Assembly (NCBI GenBank): GCA_025403435.1
Contig: CM046350.1
Span: 17,519,274-17,583,273 of the forward strand
DNA length: 64,000 bases
Source of the DNA: Artocarpus heterophyllus
Lineage: Eukaryota; Streptophyta; Magnoliopsida; Rosales; Moraceae
Direction of reading: 5' to 3'
The position numbers and the translations under genes were made by a program. Below the pieces are notes generated by a model. It had not been told where the DNA came from and ran no database searches. It saw only the letters and a program-made list of their open reading frames with translations. Shown piece after piece: positions 35,301 to 48,830 of the stretch (position 1 is the first letter of the stretch; the number at the start of each line of letters is the position of its first letter).

Positions 35301-38037
35301 GCTTTTTTTGAAATCTATAAAAGAAAAACCCTAATCTTCGGCTTTTAATCACCATTCCAAAAGTTGTATCAGGATATGCTATTTTTTTGCTATTTGTTGC
35401 ATGAAAATTGTTGTTTTTGTTTCATGTACTTGATGTTTTTAATTATTAATGTTTCTTGTTTAGTTTCTTTGCTCCTGCATACTATTCTGCACACGTTACG
35501 GCTCAGCCATATTATATGCATCTCCATAATATTATATATTGGATGTTTCTTTTGTTGTCGCATTTTTTTTTCTTTCCATATTTGTGTTTGCATTGCTTTT
35601 TTCCCCCTAAATTGTTTCTTTGCCTTTTTTTTTTTTAAGATGTTTAATTTCATTTGGATGCTTTTTCATAGCATGCTGTCACTACTCAATGTAATAATTA
35701 TTTTTTCCAGATTACTAAAAACAATCACTACTTCTCATGTAACAAAAAAATTCCGAATATCGTATTCTTTTTTTGATTTAATTTTTTTAATATTCAAGAA
35801 TATGAAAAAAAAAGCTTCATGTTTAAAGCTTCAACAAAAAAACAAAAAAAAATTATAGAGAGATAGAGAAATGAAAATATTAGAATTACGAGAAAGAAAT
35901 GATGAGTGTGAAAAGGAAAAAAAAAAAAGTGGGTGTGAAGTAATAATCTTATGAAAATACTACGAGTAATTTAAAAAATATAGGGGTATATAATAAAAAA
36001 TTTTAATTATTTTAAAATTATTTGAAATGTGTATATAGAGGGGTGTAAAGGTTTTGTTGGCTCTTTAAACTTATATGGTTTATAGGACATGTTGTGCTCC
36101 TCACTAGTCAATTTTTTTTCTTTTTTAATCGATGGATGTAGATAAATTGTTAAACCAAGTTAAATCTTTGTATTCTCTTCTTTCTTTTTTTATTTTTTTC
36201 TAATTTCTAATATAGTGTAAGAGCAATCGATTCAAACGCTAACAATTTCCTAATTCTATATGCAAACTATCTTTACTTTTCTCTCTATGTGCTCATTTGT
36301 TCTAGGTCTCTTCTTTGTTTCGTTTTCTTCACCATAGCTATATTACTCCAAGGACCAACACCTTAACGGCTCCTAAAAAAAAAAAAAAAAAAAAAAAAAA
36401 AAGAAAAAAAATGCAAAAACCAAAACAAAAATTAAAAAAAAGAAAAAGAAAAAGAAAGGCCTACACCACTCCCCGGTTTGCAATGTCCTTTTTTTTTTTT
36501 AATAAATTTATCACTCATACGAGCAAACATATTTCCTGCGCTCTCATTGATTGCCGTCCCTTCCCCTGCGCCATTGTTCCCTACTGCCGCTACTGCTACT
36601 GCACCCACGCCCTATGCCCCAGTCACTATTAATTCCTTGTTACAATTCAAGTAAATATTTTATATATAGTTTTTTTTATTACTGGCTTAACGTCGGCAAT
36701 TATTTTTTTAAGAAATCTCTTTATTTTTTTAGGAGATTTTATAATCTTGGGTAACGTGCCAAATTTGTGATTGTAATTAATTTGCACATACACTCGATTG
36801 GTAGGGCTCCTTATTACTGAGTTCTCTCAGTTTTTCTAATCTATATACGTAAATGCATTATCAAAATGATAAATATTTATATTCTTTTATTTATTTTCAT
36901 ATTCTTTTTTTATAATACTAGGAACTTATGGATAATCCCCTATCTATTGTTGTAAATTTAAAAAATATTTATCATTATATTTTTTAAGAAATCTTCCGTA
37001 GCTATATTCTAATTTGCCGCGACTCCCCGTGAAAAAAAACTGCAGGCCCTTTCAATGGTTGTAATTTCTATCTTCTTCATTGTTGCTTGAAGAGTGAATT
37101 AAATTAAATAGCTAGTTAGGAAGCGACCTGCTACGTTATCAGTATTTTCCCGTTTCTTACTTTATTTTCTTTCAACAAGTTACACCACAGTTTGATTTAT
37201 ATCAAGAAAGTTAATTAAACCATAGATTTGATATAAATTCAAAGATATATCATGATAAAGAAAATCGCACCTAATTGTCCAGCCTTATCAAGCTTCTTGC
37301 TTCGATACATCTGACAATATAATAAGAAATAAATATATATTAATTTAGGAGAAACAAACCCAACACATTTTGTTAAAATTATAACATGATAGTGTGTATA
37401 CATATATATTTGAGTGGAGTATATGTATATATTAGTCAATTCAAGATCATCTACAGAAATGATGTTACCTGCAAGTGACTCTTTACATGGCCAATGCTAA
37501 GTCCTCTCACATTCATTAACTGAAGAACTAATTTGGGAGTTGCTTCTAATAGAAGTACAAAAGAAAAGGAGGATAATTAACACTTTTTTTTTTATATATT
37601 CATAGTGTGAGATATTATATAAAAGATCAAGATTTAAACAAATGGATTAATTACTTACTTTCTTGTCCACCAAGCCTCTCAACGGCATTCACAAAAGAGA
37701 GATGCAAGTCAGGAGTCCACCGGAGCCGAGGCATTTTGGACCTCACATATTGCCTAACTCTACCCTTTCCCTCCTTTTCCCCAACATTTGTCTTTCTATA
37801 GTTATTATTGTTAGCTGTTGAATTCCCATCTAATATTTCTTTCCCACTGTTTGCCATTATACCATAAAATTCAGGTGCTCTATTGGCTTCTTCATTTAAT
37901 TCAAAGGACGAGCACTTTTGGGAATTTGAGAAATGGGACATAATCATGATCTTTTCCGCTGTAGTAGTGCCATTTTCTTTATAACCAATGATATTATTAT
38001 TGCACATCTCTAGGGTGTTCTTTATAATTTCCTTCAT
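32333..38037 (-). CDS. GARP/MYB-like (SHLQMYR class) transcription factor
   Basis: Nuclear DNA-binding protein. Six minus-strand coding exons: 38037-37659, 37545-37469, 37310-37271, 34583-34397, 33124-32857 and 32482-32333. They sum to 1101 nt (366 aa), and all junctions are GT-AG and in phase. The domain starts at residue 94: VRQYVRSKMPRLRWTPDLH in exon 1, ATPKLVLQLMNVRGLSIGHV then KSHLQ in exon 2, and MYRSKK opening exon 3. This matches the Arabidopsis At2g38300/At2g40260 group. The C-terminus reads LLLGLS and then ends KLSLSLS, an EAR-type LxLxL motif, suggesting TOPLESS recruitment and repression. Intron 3 is 2.7 kb; intron 4 holds a MITE. An acceptor-like TTCCTTCCTTTGCAG just upstream (exon from 38071) suggests a 5'-UTR intron. 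The start was chosen at the first ATG in frame, after an AGAAGAAGAAGA leader. Confidence 0.92.
32520..32543. repeat. A24 homopolymer in GARP intron 5
   Basis: A run of 24 A on the plus strand, hence T on the transcribed sense strand, about 40 bases from the last acceptor. It may lengthen the pyrimidine tract region of that intron. Confidence 0.9.
33220..33769. mobile_element. MITE of the GGGTTATTTTCA family, copy 2, in GARP intron 4
   Basis: Ends GGGATATTTTCATTTTTTATA and (other strand) GGGTTATTTTCATTTTTGTA. It aligns along its length with 24667-25057, including CTAAACA(T/C)C and ATTTAAGTATTTTAT words. The middle is expanded: a block of about 82-84 bp present once in copy 1 occurs three times here (from about 33385 to 33635). 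The flanks AATTAAAA and AATTAATT could be a worn 8-bp duplication. Confidence 0.8.
34020..34300. repeat. GC-richer repeat island in GARP intron 4
   Basis: Words such as GGGCTGGGCTG, GGTTGGGTTGGG and GGCCAGGCCAGGC recur in a stretch otherwise surrounded by AT-rich intron. It resembles the subterminal part of a non-autonomous DNA element, but no matching ends or duplication were found. Confidence 0.35.
35079..35160. repeat. Hairpin repeat in GARP intron 3
   Basis: CAATTGGTTTAAA at about 35088-35100 is exactly complementary to TTTAAACCAATTG at about 35138-35150. Similarity reaches about 23 bases with mismatches, around a loop of about 35 bases. It could be a tiny MITE or an RNA stem in the intron. 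Confidence 0.6.
35860..37270. repeat. Low-complexity part of GARP intron 3, with A28 run
   Basis: Plus-strand T- and A-rich sequence inside intron 3, including 28 consecutive A at 36375-36402 followed by AAAAG-rich sequence. The lysine- or phenylalanine-rich open frames here are composition artefacts. Confidence 0.7.
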
Positions 38038-38071
38038 TCTTCTTCTTCTTCTTGTTGAAAACTAGAACATG

Positions 38072-41000
38072 CTGCAAAGGAAGGAAATAGCTTGAATAAG
38101 AACAAGAAACATATGTGATGCAATTATAAAATTGGATTTACTATATGGAAAAGCATCGTAATTAGAGGGAGAAGCTTATTTAGTAATCTCTAGGATTGAG
38201 AATGAAGAATGCCACTTATACAAAAAGCCATATTGCATCATGCAAATAATATAGCATATATATGTGGTTGCAGGCAGATTAGCATATATATATATATATA
38301 TGTTCTATTTGATTTTTCAAAAACCATAAGTTCATATGATTTTCTCCTGCCAGCTAGATATACATTTCTTGTTTCTTTGGTAGATCCTACAAAAATATAA
38401 AGACTTATTTTCACTTGTTCTAAATGTTATAGAATTAACAAGAATAGGCAATAGAGGAACATAAAACAAGAATACACAGATTTACGTGAAAAAACCAAAA
38501 CAGAAAAAATTACGGACAGAGAAGAAGCAAATCTACTATATCAAAAATTGGTATAAGAGAGGAGTATTTTGAGCGTCAATGGCAGAAATATAATACCACC
38601 ACAAACCCTCAAAAAATCTCATAATTACGACTCCATTACATCACATGCTTTCATGTTACACCAAATAGAATTAGAGTCACTATACTCTAACACAAAACCC
38701 ACCCACAGCCACCTGAATGGGTTTGCACATACTATATAGTAAACTTTTTAATGCTATATGACAATTAATTAATCTCGTATCTGAAGTAACTTTTAAAATT
38801 TGGGATCAGAGTAGAGTTATTATTCTTATGCATCTTAAAGTAACGACTTATTTAAGAAATTGATGAAAATCATGTGTTTGCAATATTAGAGACTCATTAT
38901 GTAACTTTCGCTGCTTCTTATGACTACAAATTCATTCTAATGTTTATATGTTTGCCCTATCAGCAAAGCAGTACATTATATACATACGTTTTATTAATTC
39001 CGTTAAAAGTATTTCCTCCAAATTAACGCATTAAATCATATGTAACTGTTGTAACGGTAGAAGCAGTCAAATATTGGTGGAATATATGCTGATATATATA
39101 TATATATATATATACGGCTGCAAACCATCAATATTTTAGGTGATTGCTGCTAGAAAGCCGGCAGTTTTGGTAATAGTAAAATATATACGTACCTAACGGT
39201 ACTAGGAACTCAATTATTAGTTTTAAAGTTGTCCACTGCACATCCGAACGGAACCACCCGCCTATGTTAATGGGAGTAAGTTTGGAATTTAAATGAAGTG
39301 TCTAGGTTTACTTTACCTTGTACGCACAAAAAATAGCCAGTCATACGTATGCAAAAAAGGAATATTAATATAGGAAAAGAGCTTGTTTCTCCCAAGAGTC
39401 TATGGAAATAAGAAAGAATAAGAACAAAAAAAAAAAAAAGTGCGTAAATTAACTAAGAAAATATGTGAAGATATATTTAGCTAGGTAATATATTCGAACA
39501 CTATAACCACGCACTATTTTTTTTTTCTTTTTGAAATGAATGGTGGGATAGGGATTAAGTAAGGAAACTTATTAGCACATCCTAACTTGGAACCTGTTCA
39601 GTAACTCAAAAAAACATGTAATCTAATTTATTAAAAAGAAAAAAAAAGAAAAACATGATTAAAGAAGTTTGAGGTCCCGCCAAAATGTCAAGCCTATTAG
39701 AAGAAAAATATATTAAGCAACTCAACAGAAAGGAGGAAAGATAAACTAAATAACCGATGAAAATGAACACTTGTTTAATTTATGCATTTTGAAACCTTTA
39801 TATAGACAGTATATCTATGCGCTGCTATAGAAATAATCTGACGTCTGAAGTATCAATATTTTAAGGTGAGCAACAAATTCTGAATTGAATCATACAAGAA
39901 CGCAAAAATTTTTAAGTAGAGAGTAGTACTCTACATTTATATGACTTACAGTTATGGCTCTCGAGCAATCTTAGAGTATCATTTCATCAATGCATGATAT
40001 ATATATACATTCCGTAGATTGATATATAAGTTTCTATTCCAAAATCTAAATTAAGAGAGGATGATCTCAAAGTTATTAAGTAATTAAAAGAAATCCAGAA
40101 AAGTATAGGGGAAAAAAAAAGAAAAATCATAAAAAGAAGTAACTACTATAAACAAAAAAAAGCGAGTCTTAAAACAAAAGTCGTCTGAATTAAATCAAAA
40201 CTCCCATGAGTGGATGAACTACTATATGCTTCTTCACCTAGTTGCACTGATTTTTTTATATATATAACTGATCAGAAGCAAAAAGTGACCTTAGAAAAAT
40301 TAATAAAACAAAGCACAAAATCTTCAGTGCAGAAAATCTACCACAAATTAAAAGAAAAAAAAAAAAGAGGAAAAACGAAACAAGGAGGAGGAGGAGGAGG
40401 TACAAACTCTCATCGATAAATTGTTTTGGTTTTTTTTTTTTTTCTATTTTTCTTTATAAATATATACACGCCATTGTTATCAGTTAGAATACGTGCCTAG
40501 CTATCTAATAGCGGTTAATAGCAATGATCCTTTTCCAAGATACTGACCTAGATGATGAGAAATACTTGGACCGATCCGACCTCTGATTACTGCATGCCCT
40601 TCACGAATTGAATATATTCATATATATATATAGAGAGAGAGAGAGAGACAGAGAGAGAGAGTTCTGTGATTCTGGGATGTCTAATTATAATTTAATAGTG
40701 TAACTGTGTATTATAGCTCAAAGTCACAAAAATTCAGATAGTATATATATTCTGAAGGAAGACGAATTCAGACGCCGCATGAGTATATGTTGTAATTTAT
40801 TCAGATCAATTATATTGTAGAGATGCAGTTAATAAATGAGGACTCACATTAATATGGATGCAGATGCGACAGGTGATGAATTGATATTCCCTCTTCGATC
40901 GACTGATGAAATCATGTGACGACCTTTTCTCCTTCTTCCTCACATCCTTTTGACAGCTGTTGTTTCCTTGTCCAAAAAACAAAAAATTAGAAAAAAAAAT

Positions 41001-43020
41001 TCATCTCTCTCTCTTCTCTCTCTCTCTCTCTCTCTCGCTAGCACACACCTAAGCTCGTGATTATGTAATGAATTATTTGACCTCTGTTTGATACATGTCC
41101 CTTTCGTGGTGGGGTCTTTTTTTTTTTTATCAACGTTTCAATTCTTTCCCACCTAAACAAAAGACTTTTTGGCCATGACTATGTACAAACTACAAAACCC
41201 TTAGATGTTAATTTCCTTATATATGTTCCTTATAGGCCATGATTTTCTTTCTGGATAAATACTATAGATTACTTACTTTTATTTTAGCATATGCATATGC
41301 TGTCATATTCTTGACTTTTTGTTTCTCTTATAATTAACATCTCCCAAGAAAAAAAAAATATTATAGTGGTTGAAATGTAAATGCATGCAAGATGTACACA
41401 CATGTAACCTTTTTGAGACTGATTAATGTATGTCGACGGAACTCTTGAAACTCCTTTTTTTTTTTTTTTGAACTTCACGTGCTTATGCGATAACTGGAGT
41501 CGATCAGTCATTTTCAGAGCCAATTTAACCACTAGCTAGCTAATTCACATGATTTGCTTCCACATTTCCATGCACACTACCTACTTTTGTAGGTTTCTTA
41601 TAAGAGAGAACGATAGCAAAGTAATATTAATATATTTATCTATGCGAACCTTGACTTCGTGAGAAAAGAAAGGAAAGTTAAGCTTATGTTTTAAAAAATA
41701 CCCTTAATATTCCAATCCCATACATGAATGTCTTCACTCATGTGACACTTTGACATTTTTCGTTCATAATTGTAATATTCTCTATATACACGTTAGTATA
41801 AAACTAAATTTGTTATATTGCTTAGTGTAACAATTATAACATCGAGTCAAACTTAAACAAATTTAGTGCTGTACATACTATGGAATATATATTTACACAA
41901 ATTCTAATTTTTATGACGGTTTTTGTATTTTCTATGTACTATTACATTTTTTTCCCAATTAACACGATAGTGTTTGAAAAACCTTTGTTAAATAAGCGTC
42001 ACGCATTCTATAATTTCTAGTAGTGAAAGAAGCTAACCAGCATAAGGCACACACACGAAAGATTAGAGCAATTCATCATCCATATTAGTAAAGCACTTAA
42101 AGCACCGGTCAGGTACTATAGCAATTTGATCAGCTATTTGTTATCATATAGCAAACAAAATTTATGGGTTCTACTGCTTTTCATCAAATTTTTGACATTT
42201 AGCATGGCGGATAGTACAAGAGGGTGCAAGTATTAATAACTGTTTTGATTATATGGAAATATTGAAAAAATGTAACAAATTTCTTGTTGCCACATCTTTG
42301 CAAAGTTGCTGCTATATTTACACATAAAATAAGTGTGCAAACCCTCTTCTTTGACATTTGACGGGTGTGTGAACATTGTTATCCCTAATTTTTACACGTT
42401 ATACATGTGCGTGCAGGACTGATTCTACTAAAGGACCCTAAAACGCCGGTAAGTTATATCAAATTGACTTGTTTTTAATGTGGAAACATCTATCTCATAT
42501 AAGGTGGAAATATGCTGGTCTTGTCATATACAATGATTTGAACAATTGGGAAGGGTCTAGGCCACGTATCATGCACCTACTTTTGAACAATTGTGCATTG
42601 TTCAGTACTTTTTGTTGATGAATATCACTAACATGATACCCACACGGTTCATACCAAACCAAATCAATGTGTCGATCGTCTACTTTTCCTCTTGAAATAT
42701 TTATATAGTAGGGCACACATTATTTTCTTTTAAGCAACAACATACAAATAAAAACTTTCAATAAAAAAGTTAAAAATAAACATTGAAAAAAAGCTATACA
42801 TAAAACAGCCAAGCAGAGTTGAGAAAAAGAGATAGGCAAATAGTATATTCATCATGAGGACGGTAATGGAATTTTGTTTAAAGAAAAAAAAAATCTGTCC
42901 TTTTTTTTTTTTGAGAAGCGCACTGAACGTGGTTTAGTTTGGTCAAAATTTCACATATAGATTATTACTTTTTTAAATAATATTTTTTAGATGGCCAAAA
43001 GAAGATTGAATGCGGGTGTA
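38072..43020. other. Upstream region of the GARP gene, no further gene seen
   Basis: AT-rich DNA with TA microsatellites (about 38281-38302 and 39090-39114), a GA microsatellite (about 40632-40662) and a CT microsatellite (about 41003-41036). The CT/GA tracts and the clean acceptor at 38072 would fit a distant 5'-UTR exon of the GARP gene near 40.8-41.0 kb, but no donor could be chosen with confidence. A CACTA-like word TTCTAGTAGTG lies at 42015-42025. Confidence 0.45.
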
Positions 43021-43029
43021 GAGAAGGAC

Positions 43030-43264
43030 TATTATAAAAACTAGACTTTTAATCACAAAAATTTTTAGCAAAAGTTTTAGTTATAATATTTTTGTGTGAC
43101 TAATATATAAACACTTAGTCACAATTTTAGTTGAATTTATGTTGTGACTAAAAATTTTAGCCACAATAAAAATTGAATTAAAGTTGTAACTAAATGCACA
43201 TTAGTCACGTGACTAAAAGTGTTGCTGAAAACTATTGTGACCAAAAGTTTAGTTTTTGTGGTGG
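43030..43264. mobile_element. Small CACTA-like inverted-repeat element
   Basis: Left side TTATAAAAACTAGACTTTT with ATCACAAAA, right side (other strand) CCACCACAAAAACTAAAC with TTTTGGTCACAA: an imperfect inverted repeat of about 25-30 bp. The interior repeats GTGACTAA/TTAGTCAC words in both orientations, like CACTA subterminal repeats. There is no coding capacity. Exact ends and duplication are unresolved. Confidence 0.5.
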
Positions 43265-43589
43265 ACATTCTTGTCTATATATAATCTTTTGGAAATGTTG
43301 GCTTAAGCACTATGTATTGATTCATAATGGATATGCCTTCTAAAAGATATATAATCTTCTAAAATCAACAGGTAAAAGAGATTTTTTTAATATGAAAATT
43401 TAATAAAGGTACATAACTATTTACAATAATTAATTTTCTCTTATATTGTGATGATTTAACTATTCGAGGTATTATTTATTACTATTCTTAAACTTTGTCT
43501 CACTTACTTAGTCATAAAAATGTGAAATAATTCTTTGTTAAACTCAAAAACCTATATTAACATATTTTCGTTTCTTTATACTTACCAAA

Positions 43590-44230
43590 AATATTTACAA
43601 TACTTGTTTAACTTATAAATATATTGCACATTCTTACGAAACGATTTTCGTTTATTACCATATCACTTAGTTAATGACAGTTTATCAAAATAGCATAACT
43701 TTTTACAGTAACGGTACCCATATCCTGACCATCGTAATACCTAACTGCTATTCCAAGCTCAACAACACTTACTCCATCTTTTGGCAGAATTTCCTACAGC
43801 ATAAAATAACTAGGTAGACTATTACTTCATAAGTCCAAACATAACTCACAAAATATTTGTTTTCTTTGTAGTTAAATGAATGATTCCAAATTATGCTTGA
43901 TTATGAGCATCAACTTATTTTTTGTAACTTATATTGAACTATGGGTCCAAGTGTATGTACCAAGTGTACAAGATCGTATCACCAAGATCATTAGATCACC
44001 ACGATCATAGCATATTTAAACTTGATACTCCTTTTAGGTCGGGAACCAAGTACGATACTTGTTTATCTTAACTTAATACCTTAGATTACCACTCCTGTAA
44101 TTCATAGCGTTATACCATATGTGATGCTCTAGTGTCTTAAAAACGTGTATAACAAATGCAATTTATGAAAACATGAATAATGTGTTTAAAACTGTTTTCT
44201 TCATGTCATAGGTGAGGTTTGAAACTTACT
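43590..44230. repeat. Dispersed repeat, copy B (LTR-like)
   Basis: Diverged counterpart of 10105-10745, same orientation, with shared blocks ATTTCCTACAGCAT, AAATAACTAGGTAGA and GAGCATCAACTTATTTTT. Confidence 0.6.
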
Positions 44231-45900
44231 TGGATTTCGCGTTAGCTTATCCAACTAATTTGCTCCCCTTTACTAGTTGGCTAAACATCCTATTTATACC
44301 ATACTCGACTATTAGTGCAAGTCCTTACAGTTGGCTTATTCTTACACTGCTTACCTTAAACACTTCTTAAGTAAACTTTACATCTCATGTCATCATTTTG
44401 CAATTAATGGTATGCAACATATTTATCGCTTATGGACGTTAAGCTAAATCGGAGGGCTTGAGGTCCATTTTAACCGTTTTGTAAAAAATAACAATTTTGC
44501 ACTCCAAGTCTTAGAAAACTTTCAAACTTGTTTTAACCAAAAACTTGTAGTCATTTATTGCCTATAATGGTGCAGAAAATTAGTTTTTTTCTCGTGAAAT
44601 TCTACTTTCATACAGTTTTACGGTTTTAATCTTAAGCATAAAAAACTTGATATTTTTGCCTCTGGAATCAAAAACTGCTTTATACAATTGCACTTAGTTT
44701 TTCACAAAGATTAAAACTTCCAAAAATTCCTTGGTCAAATTGCATCCATTCCAAAATATTTTCCTCATTTGAACTATTTCAAAATTTCAAGAGTAAATCT
44801 CGTAAAATTTATAATTAAAATATGTGCAGAATTGTCTAAAATCTTTTTCACAAACCCTTATAGTTTTAAGGGAGTTTTGGCCCATTTTTAATACAGCCAG
44901 ATTTGAAATTGACGCATTTTGGCTTAATACAATTGGAATTTTCAACAATATTCTTTACAAAAGTTGTTCGTCTTGACGTTTTCAATAAATCTCATTTGTT
45001 TAAAAAAAAAAATCAGCCTTTAAATATGTCAAAAACTCAAATCCTTGAAAAGTGTTTTAAAATTATGTTACAACACATAGTTCAACAAACTTGTCCTTTT
45101 TATGGAAAAACCTAATTTTTTAACATTCCAATCACATCACCACACATATATAACCTATAAACTAAACATGTCATATAGTTTTGTTACATGCCATAGTTCA
45201 CATCCATCACTTATTATATACATAGCTCAAGGAAAACATAAACTTTTAGGGTTTAGAATTTTACCTATGAGATTCCAAGGTTTTTGTCCCTCCTCTTGGA
45301 TTCTTCAAATCCTTCTAAATTTCCTTCACCATAATCCATGATATAACCCATAAAACTCCGACTCAATACTTAAGTAAAAACACTAAAACACATAGAGAAA
45401 AATTTAGGTTTTTACCTCCAAAAACTCCTTAAATCTCCTCTAGAACACTTCTCCTTGCTTCACCTATCTGTGTAAGCATAATTTTTGCATAATTTTACTA
45501 CATTGTGCATTGTACTTTTCTGAGTTTCTCAACATACTGTGTTCCAACACTAGTTGGAATACAAATATTAAAACTTGTACTAGTTTAACCGACTGGTATA
45601 TTGCCAAATTTTTAATTGTTTTAGATTATGACATGATTTTTCACTCTTATTAGCCAATTTTTACTTCATAAATATTTGTCACAAAAATTGAATTTTGACA
45701 TTTTGAAATACAAAATTTGTACATTATTAAGTACTCTATATTGCACAAAAATTGCATACATAATGCACATAAAATTATGTCACATATAGACCACAAAATT
45801 TCATAATCACAAAATATGAAAATTTAATAAAGGTACGTAACTGCAATAATTAATTTTCCCTTATATGCCTATGCATGACGTAGCTCCTATTAGAGATACC
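44231..45900. other. AT-rich repeat-like stretch, no gene
   Basis: Continues from copy B without a recognisable boundary. Composition (many AACTTG/CAAGTT and AATTTTT words, no long frame) suggests the remainder of an LTR-type element. Open frames at 44903-45341 show no domain. Confidence 0.4.
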
Positions 45901-45939
45901 AATAGTGTATCGTAAAACAAGGAACCCCAAACATGATTA

Positions 45940-47209
45940 AGGTTTTGTCAGATCCCAACTAATTAATTATAAAATAAGACATGAGCAATCCTAAGAGAAC
46001 CAAGTTAAATTTGGACATGATCACAATCAAAGTGAAATTCAAAGGCAATATGTTCTATCTGGAAGACCAGATTTGCTCACAAATAGTTGACACCAATATT
46101 ATCACAATAAAGAAACAACTTGCTTCCAAAAGTAATGCCAAGTTTGGAAAGTAATGAACAAAGACAAAGGATTCCAACAATAGTAGCAATGATGAACCGA
46201 TATTCAGCTTTCGTGAAAAATCACAAAAAGATCTATTGTTTCTTTGGACTCCAGGATAATTGATAGCGAAAAAAAAGAAATAGTCATTGGTAGAAGTGGC
46301 TTCATCCTTATTATTGCCTATGATCTAGCTGATGTCAGGGGCTCTTTATATATGCCACAAAAATAAAGCTTAAAAATTAATTTATGCTACTAAAAAAATA
46401 ATTTTAGAGAATGACATGTCACATTATCATACGATTTGATAGTATTAAATATACCCTCAGAGTAATTATTCAATATACCTTAAAATTAAAATATATTATT
46501 CTTTTTAATTTGATTGCCATCTTTATTTGTTTGTAGTACTTAATTAGCTAGTTTTTGTTGGACATGGCACAAATCAATACACACCTAAGTGTGACATACA
46601 ACATAGATATCTGTCGGTGATGCATAAGAGACAAATATTAGGGACTCCTAATATAAATGTACTCTATGGCACCAATAAAAGCCAATTCCTCTTTGAGGAA
46701 GAGAAATAGGCTCGTGGCAAAAGGGTGATAATGGGATTGGCATTCATTATCTTTTTACGAGAAAAAAAAATCATCAATCTAGCAATCTTGGGACAGGAAA
46801 AGACCAAGTGAGTGAGAAACAATTTTCATGCCAAGAAAGAACTATAGAGGTTGAGGTTCTTGAGAAAAAAAAAAAAAAACCTTTCGAGAGATTAGTCACA
46901 AAATGTTTAACAACTTCCTCATTGTAACTTGTAATAATTAATTCATCAACATAAACAGGCAAATAGATAAGGTGGCTATCCATGTTGAAGACAAATGTAG
47001 ACATGTTGGCATAAGAGTTGACAAAGCTTGAATGAATAAAAACTTGTAGTAGTTGGTTGTACCAAGACCGATGGGGTTACTTGAATCCATATATCACCTT
47101 TCGAATCTTGTATACACAAGTCAGATGGTTAGGGTCCCTAAAGCTAGAAGCTTGAGCCAAGAAATGTCAAAAAGGATGTACCAGTCTCGCATGACCCTTT
47201 TAAACCTAG
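45940..47209 (-). pseudogene. Copia reverse transcriptase and RNase H fragment
   Basis: On the minus strand, 47209 to about 46770 gives the end of a copia RT, including YGF(K) then RSWYNQLLQ and a DSHLIYLPVYVDELIIT stretch in which the second Asp of the YVDD box is Glu. After a damaged stretch (46770-46330), 46300 to about 46060 reads as RNase H with SWSPKKQ, a KAEYR box and LYCDNIGVNYL. Stops, frameshifts and a poly-Phe run from an A tract break the frame. The YVDD region differs from Sirevirus, so this is probably another copia lineage than the element at 5.6-9.8 kb. Confidence 0.8.
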
Positions 47210-48830
47210 TGTTGGAAAAACTAATTTTGTGACGCAGCGAAATCTTAAAAAATTTTATTTAATCACCTAGAGTCTAACTTAGTTTGTTATAAACTATACA
47301 TAGAATTCTAATTAATTGTACTTATTGATGACCGGAAACACACTTCTGAAGGATTAAAGGAGGAAGTCAACCTTAAGATCTTCAACGATGTATCTGTTCC
47401 TTTCAACAGTCGTGTGAATGAGCGTAGCTCAACAGATCTCTTCCATAACTTCTCTCCTTCTTATCACTATGGTACTAAAGAGCTAGGATCACTAAAGATG
47501 ACTGAACTAAGCTCTACTATCTGAAATTTACAGTATGACCATCTGAGAATAAATGAGGACCCAAGGCCTATATTTATAGAATAGGTTGAAGGAATTAGAT
47601 ATCTATCACGATCAAGAAAAAAATTTATCTCTTCTTTTAGCAGTTAACCATGCTAACCAGAGGGAGTCTATTTATATCGAACAAGCCTATCATCAACAGA
47701 GGCAATTCAAAATTCCAAGCAAATCATAGTGTAGGGTTCTATAATTTTTTGTATCATCCATTATAATTTCAATGGATTTATTACATATCACACTTTATAG
47801 TTTTATCTATTTCTTATCCTTATGTTTTTAAAAACTTCAATAGTTTCCTTTGAATTTAAAAAAGCTAATTTTTATTTTATCCCTATAAAAGAAAAAAATT
47901 AGGCAAAACAACATAGCTACCTGTAAATAATTATGAAAAATATTTTATAGATTTAAAAACATAAGAAAAATCTTAACACAAAACATCTTATTTAAAAAAA
48001 AAAAAACCTTAAGTTTCAAGGTTTTTTAAATGTAAATAAATTTTTTAGAAAAATTTCTCAATAAGAAAAATATATTTCAAAAATAAATTCGGTCTAATTA
48101 AAGGTATCTTTATCTTATCATCAGTTTTTTTTGTAAAAAAATCTGTGAAAGATAAACTTGAAATAAGTCTTTCAAATTTAATAGATACCTTTGAATTTTC
48201 TAAAAATAGAGGAATAAATAAACAAAAATTAAAAATATAAGGTATAGTTTTGTAATTAACCTTAATTTAATTGAAATAATTTCAATTTAAATTAGAATTT
48301 CATTATTGAAAATAATTACTTAATTAAATAATTATGACTAATTATCCTTTATTCAAATTTAAATAAAATTAGGATTTAAATTAATTATTCAATTATAAAA
48401 TTTGAGTAATTAATTATCCCAAATCCTAATAATTAATTTAAATAAATATTTTTCTGTAATTAATTAAACAATTAATTCACTAGAAACTCCCACTGGAGTA
48501 GGGGCCCACGGTCAAAATCGATTGTGTCTGGCGCCACATAGTTCAACTATACTGTGGGCATGTAGTACTCTGAATTTAATTAATTATAATTAGTATGCTA
48601 GATGGTAATTAATGTGCCAAGTTGAAATTTTAAAATTAATTAATCACTTTTAAGATTTTTATTTTCTAAATTTATTATATTTATTCTAGTTATTTCTAAC
48701 TATTGTCAAATTATTTTAAAATGCAATTTTGGTATTTTCTTTTAGTGTTTTATCTGTTTTAATTAAATTGTACTCTTTTCTTAATTCATTTATTTAAAAT
48801 TAAGCCCAACAAATACCAAAATTCCAAACA
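47210..48830. mobile_element. LTR-like block, TGTTGGAA...TTCCAAACA
   Basis: Starts TGTTGGAAAAACT at 47210 and ends ATTCCAAACA at 48830, an imperfect inverted end of about 9 bases, over 1621 bp. The content (TCAACGATGTATCTGTTCC region, a long AT-rich AATTAATT middle) fits a copia LTR. The flanking five bases differ, so no duplication supports insertion as a unit, and orientation relative to the RT fragment on its left does not make one coherent element. Confidence 0.5.

Noticed and set aside
35364..35858. 164-aa Phe/Leu/Cys-rich frame, looks like a membrane protein
   Set aside because: Product of a T-rich intron region of the GARP gene on the opposite strand; low complexity.
36315..36632. Lys-rich frame
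   Set aside because: Created by an A28 run and neighbouring A-rich sequence.
47210..48830. Pairing of this LTR-like block with the RT fragment on its left as one copia element
   Set aside because: The minus-strand RT/RNase H would need its 3' LTR on the left and its gag between RT and the right LTR; neither is present.
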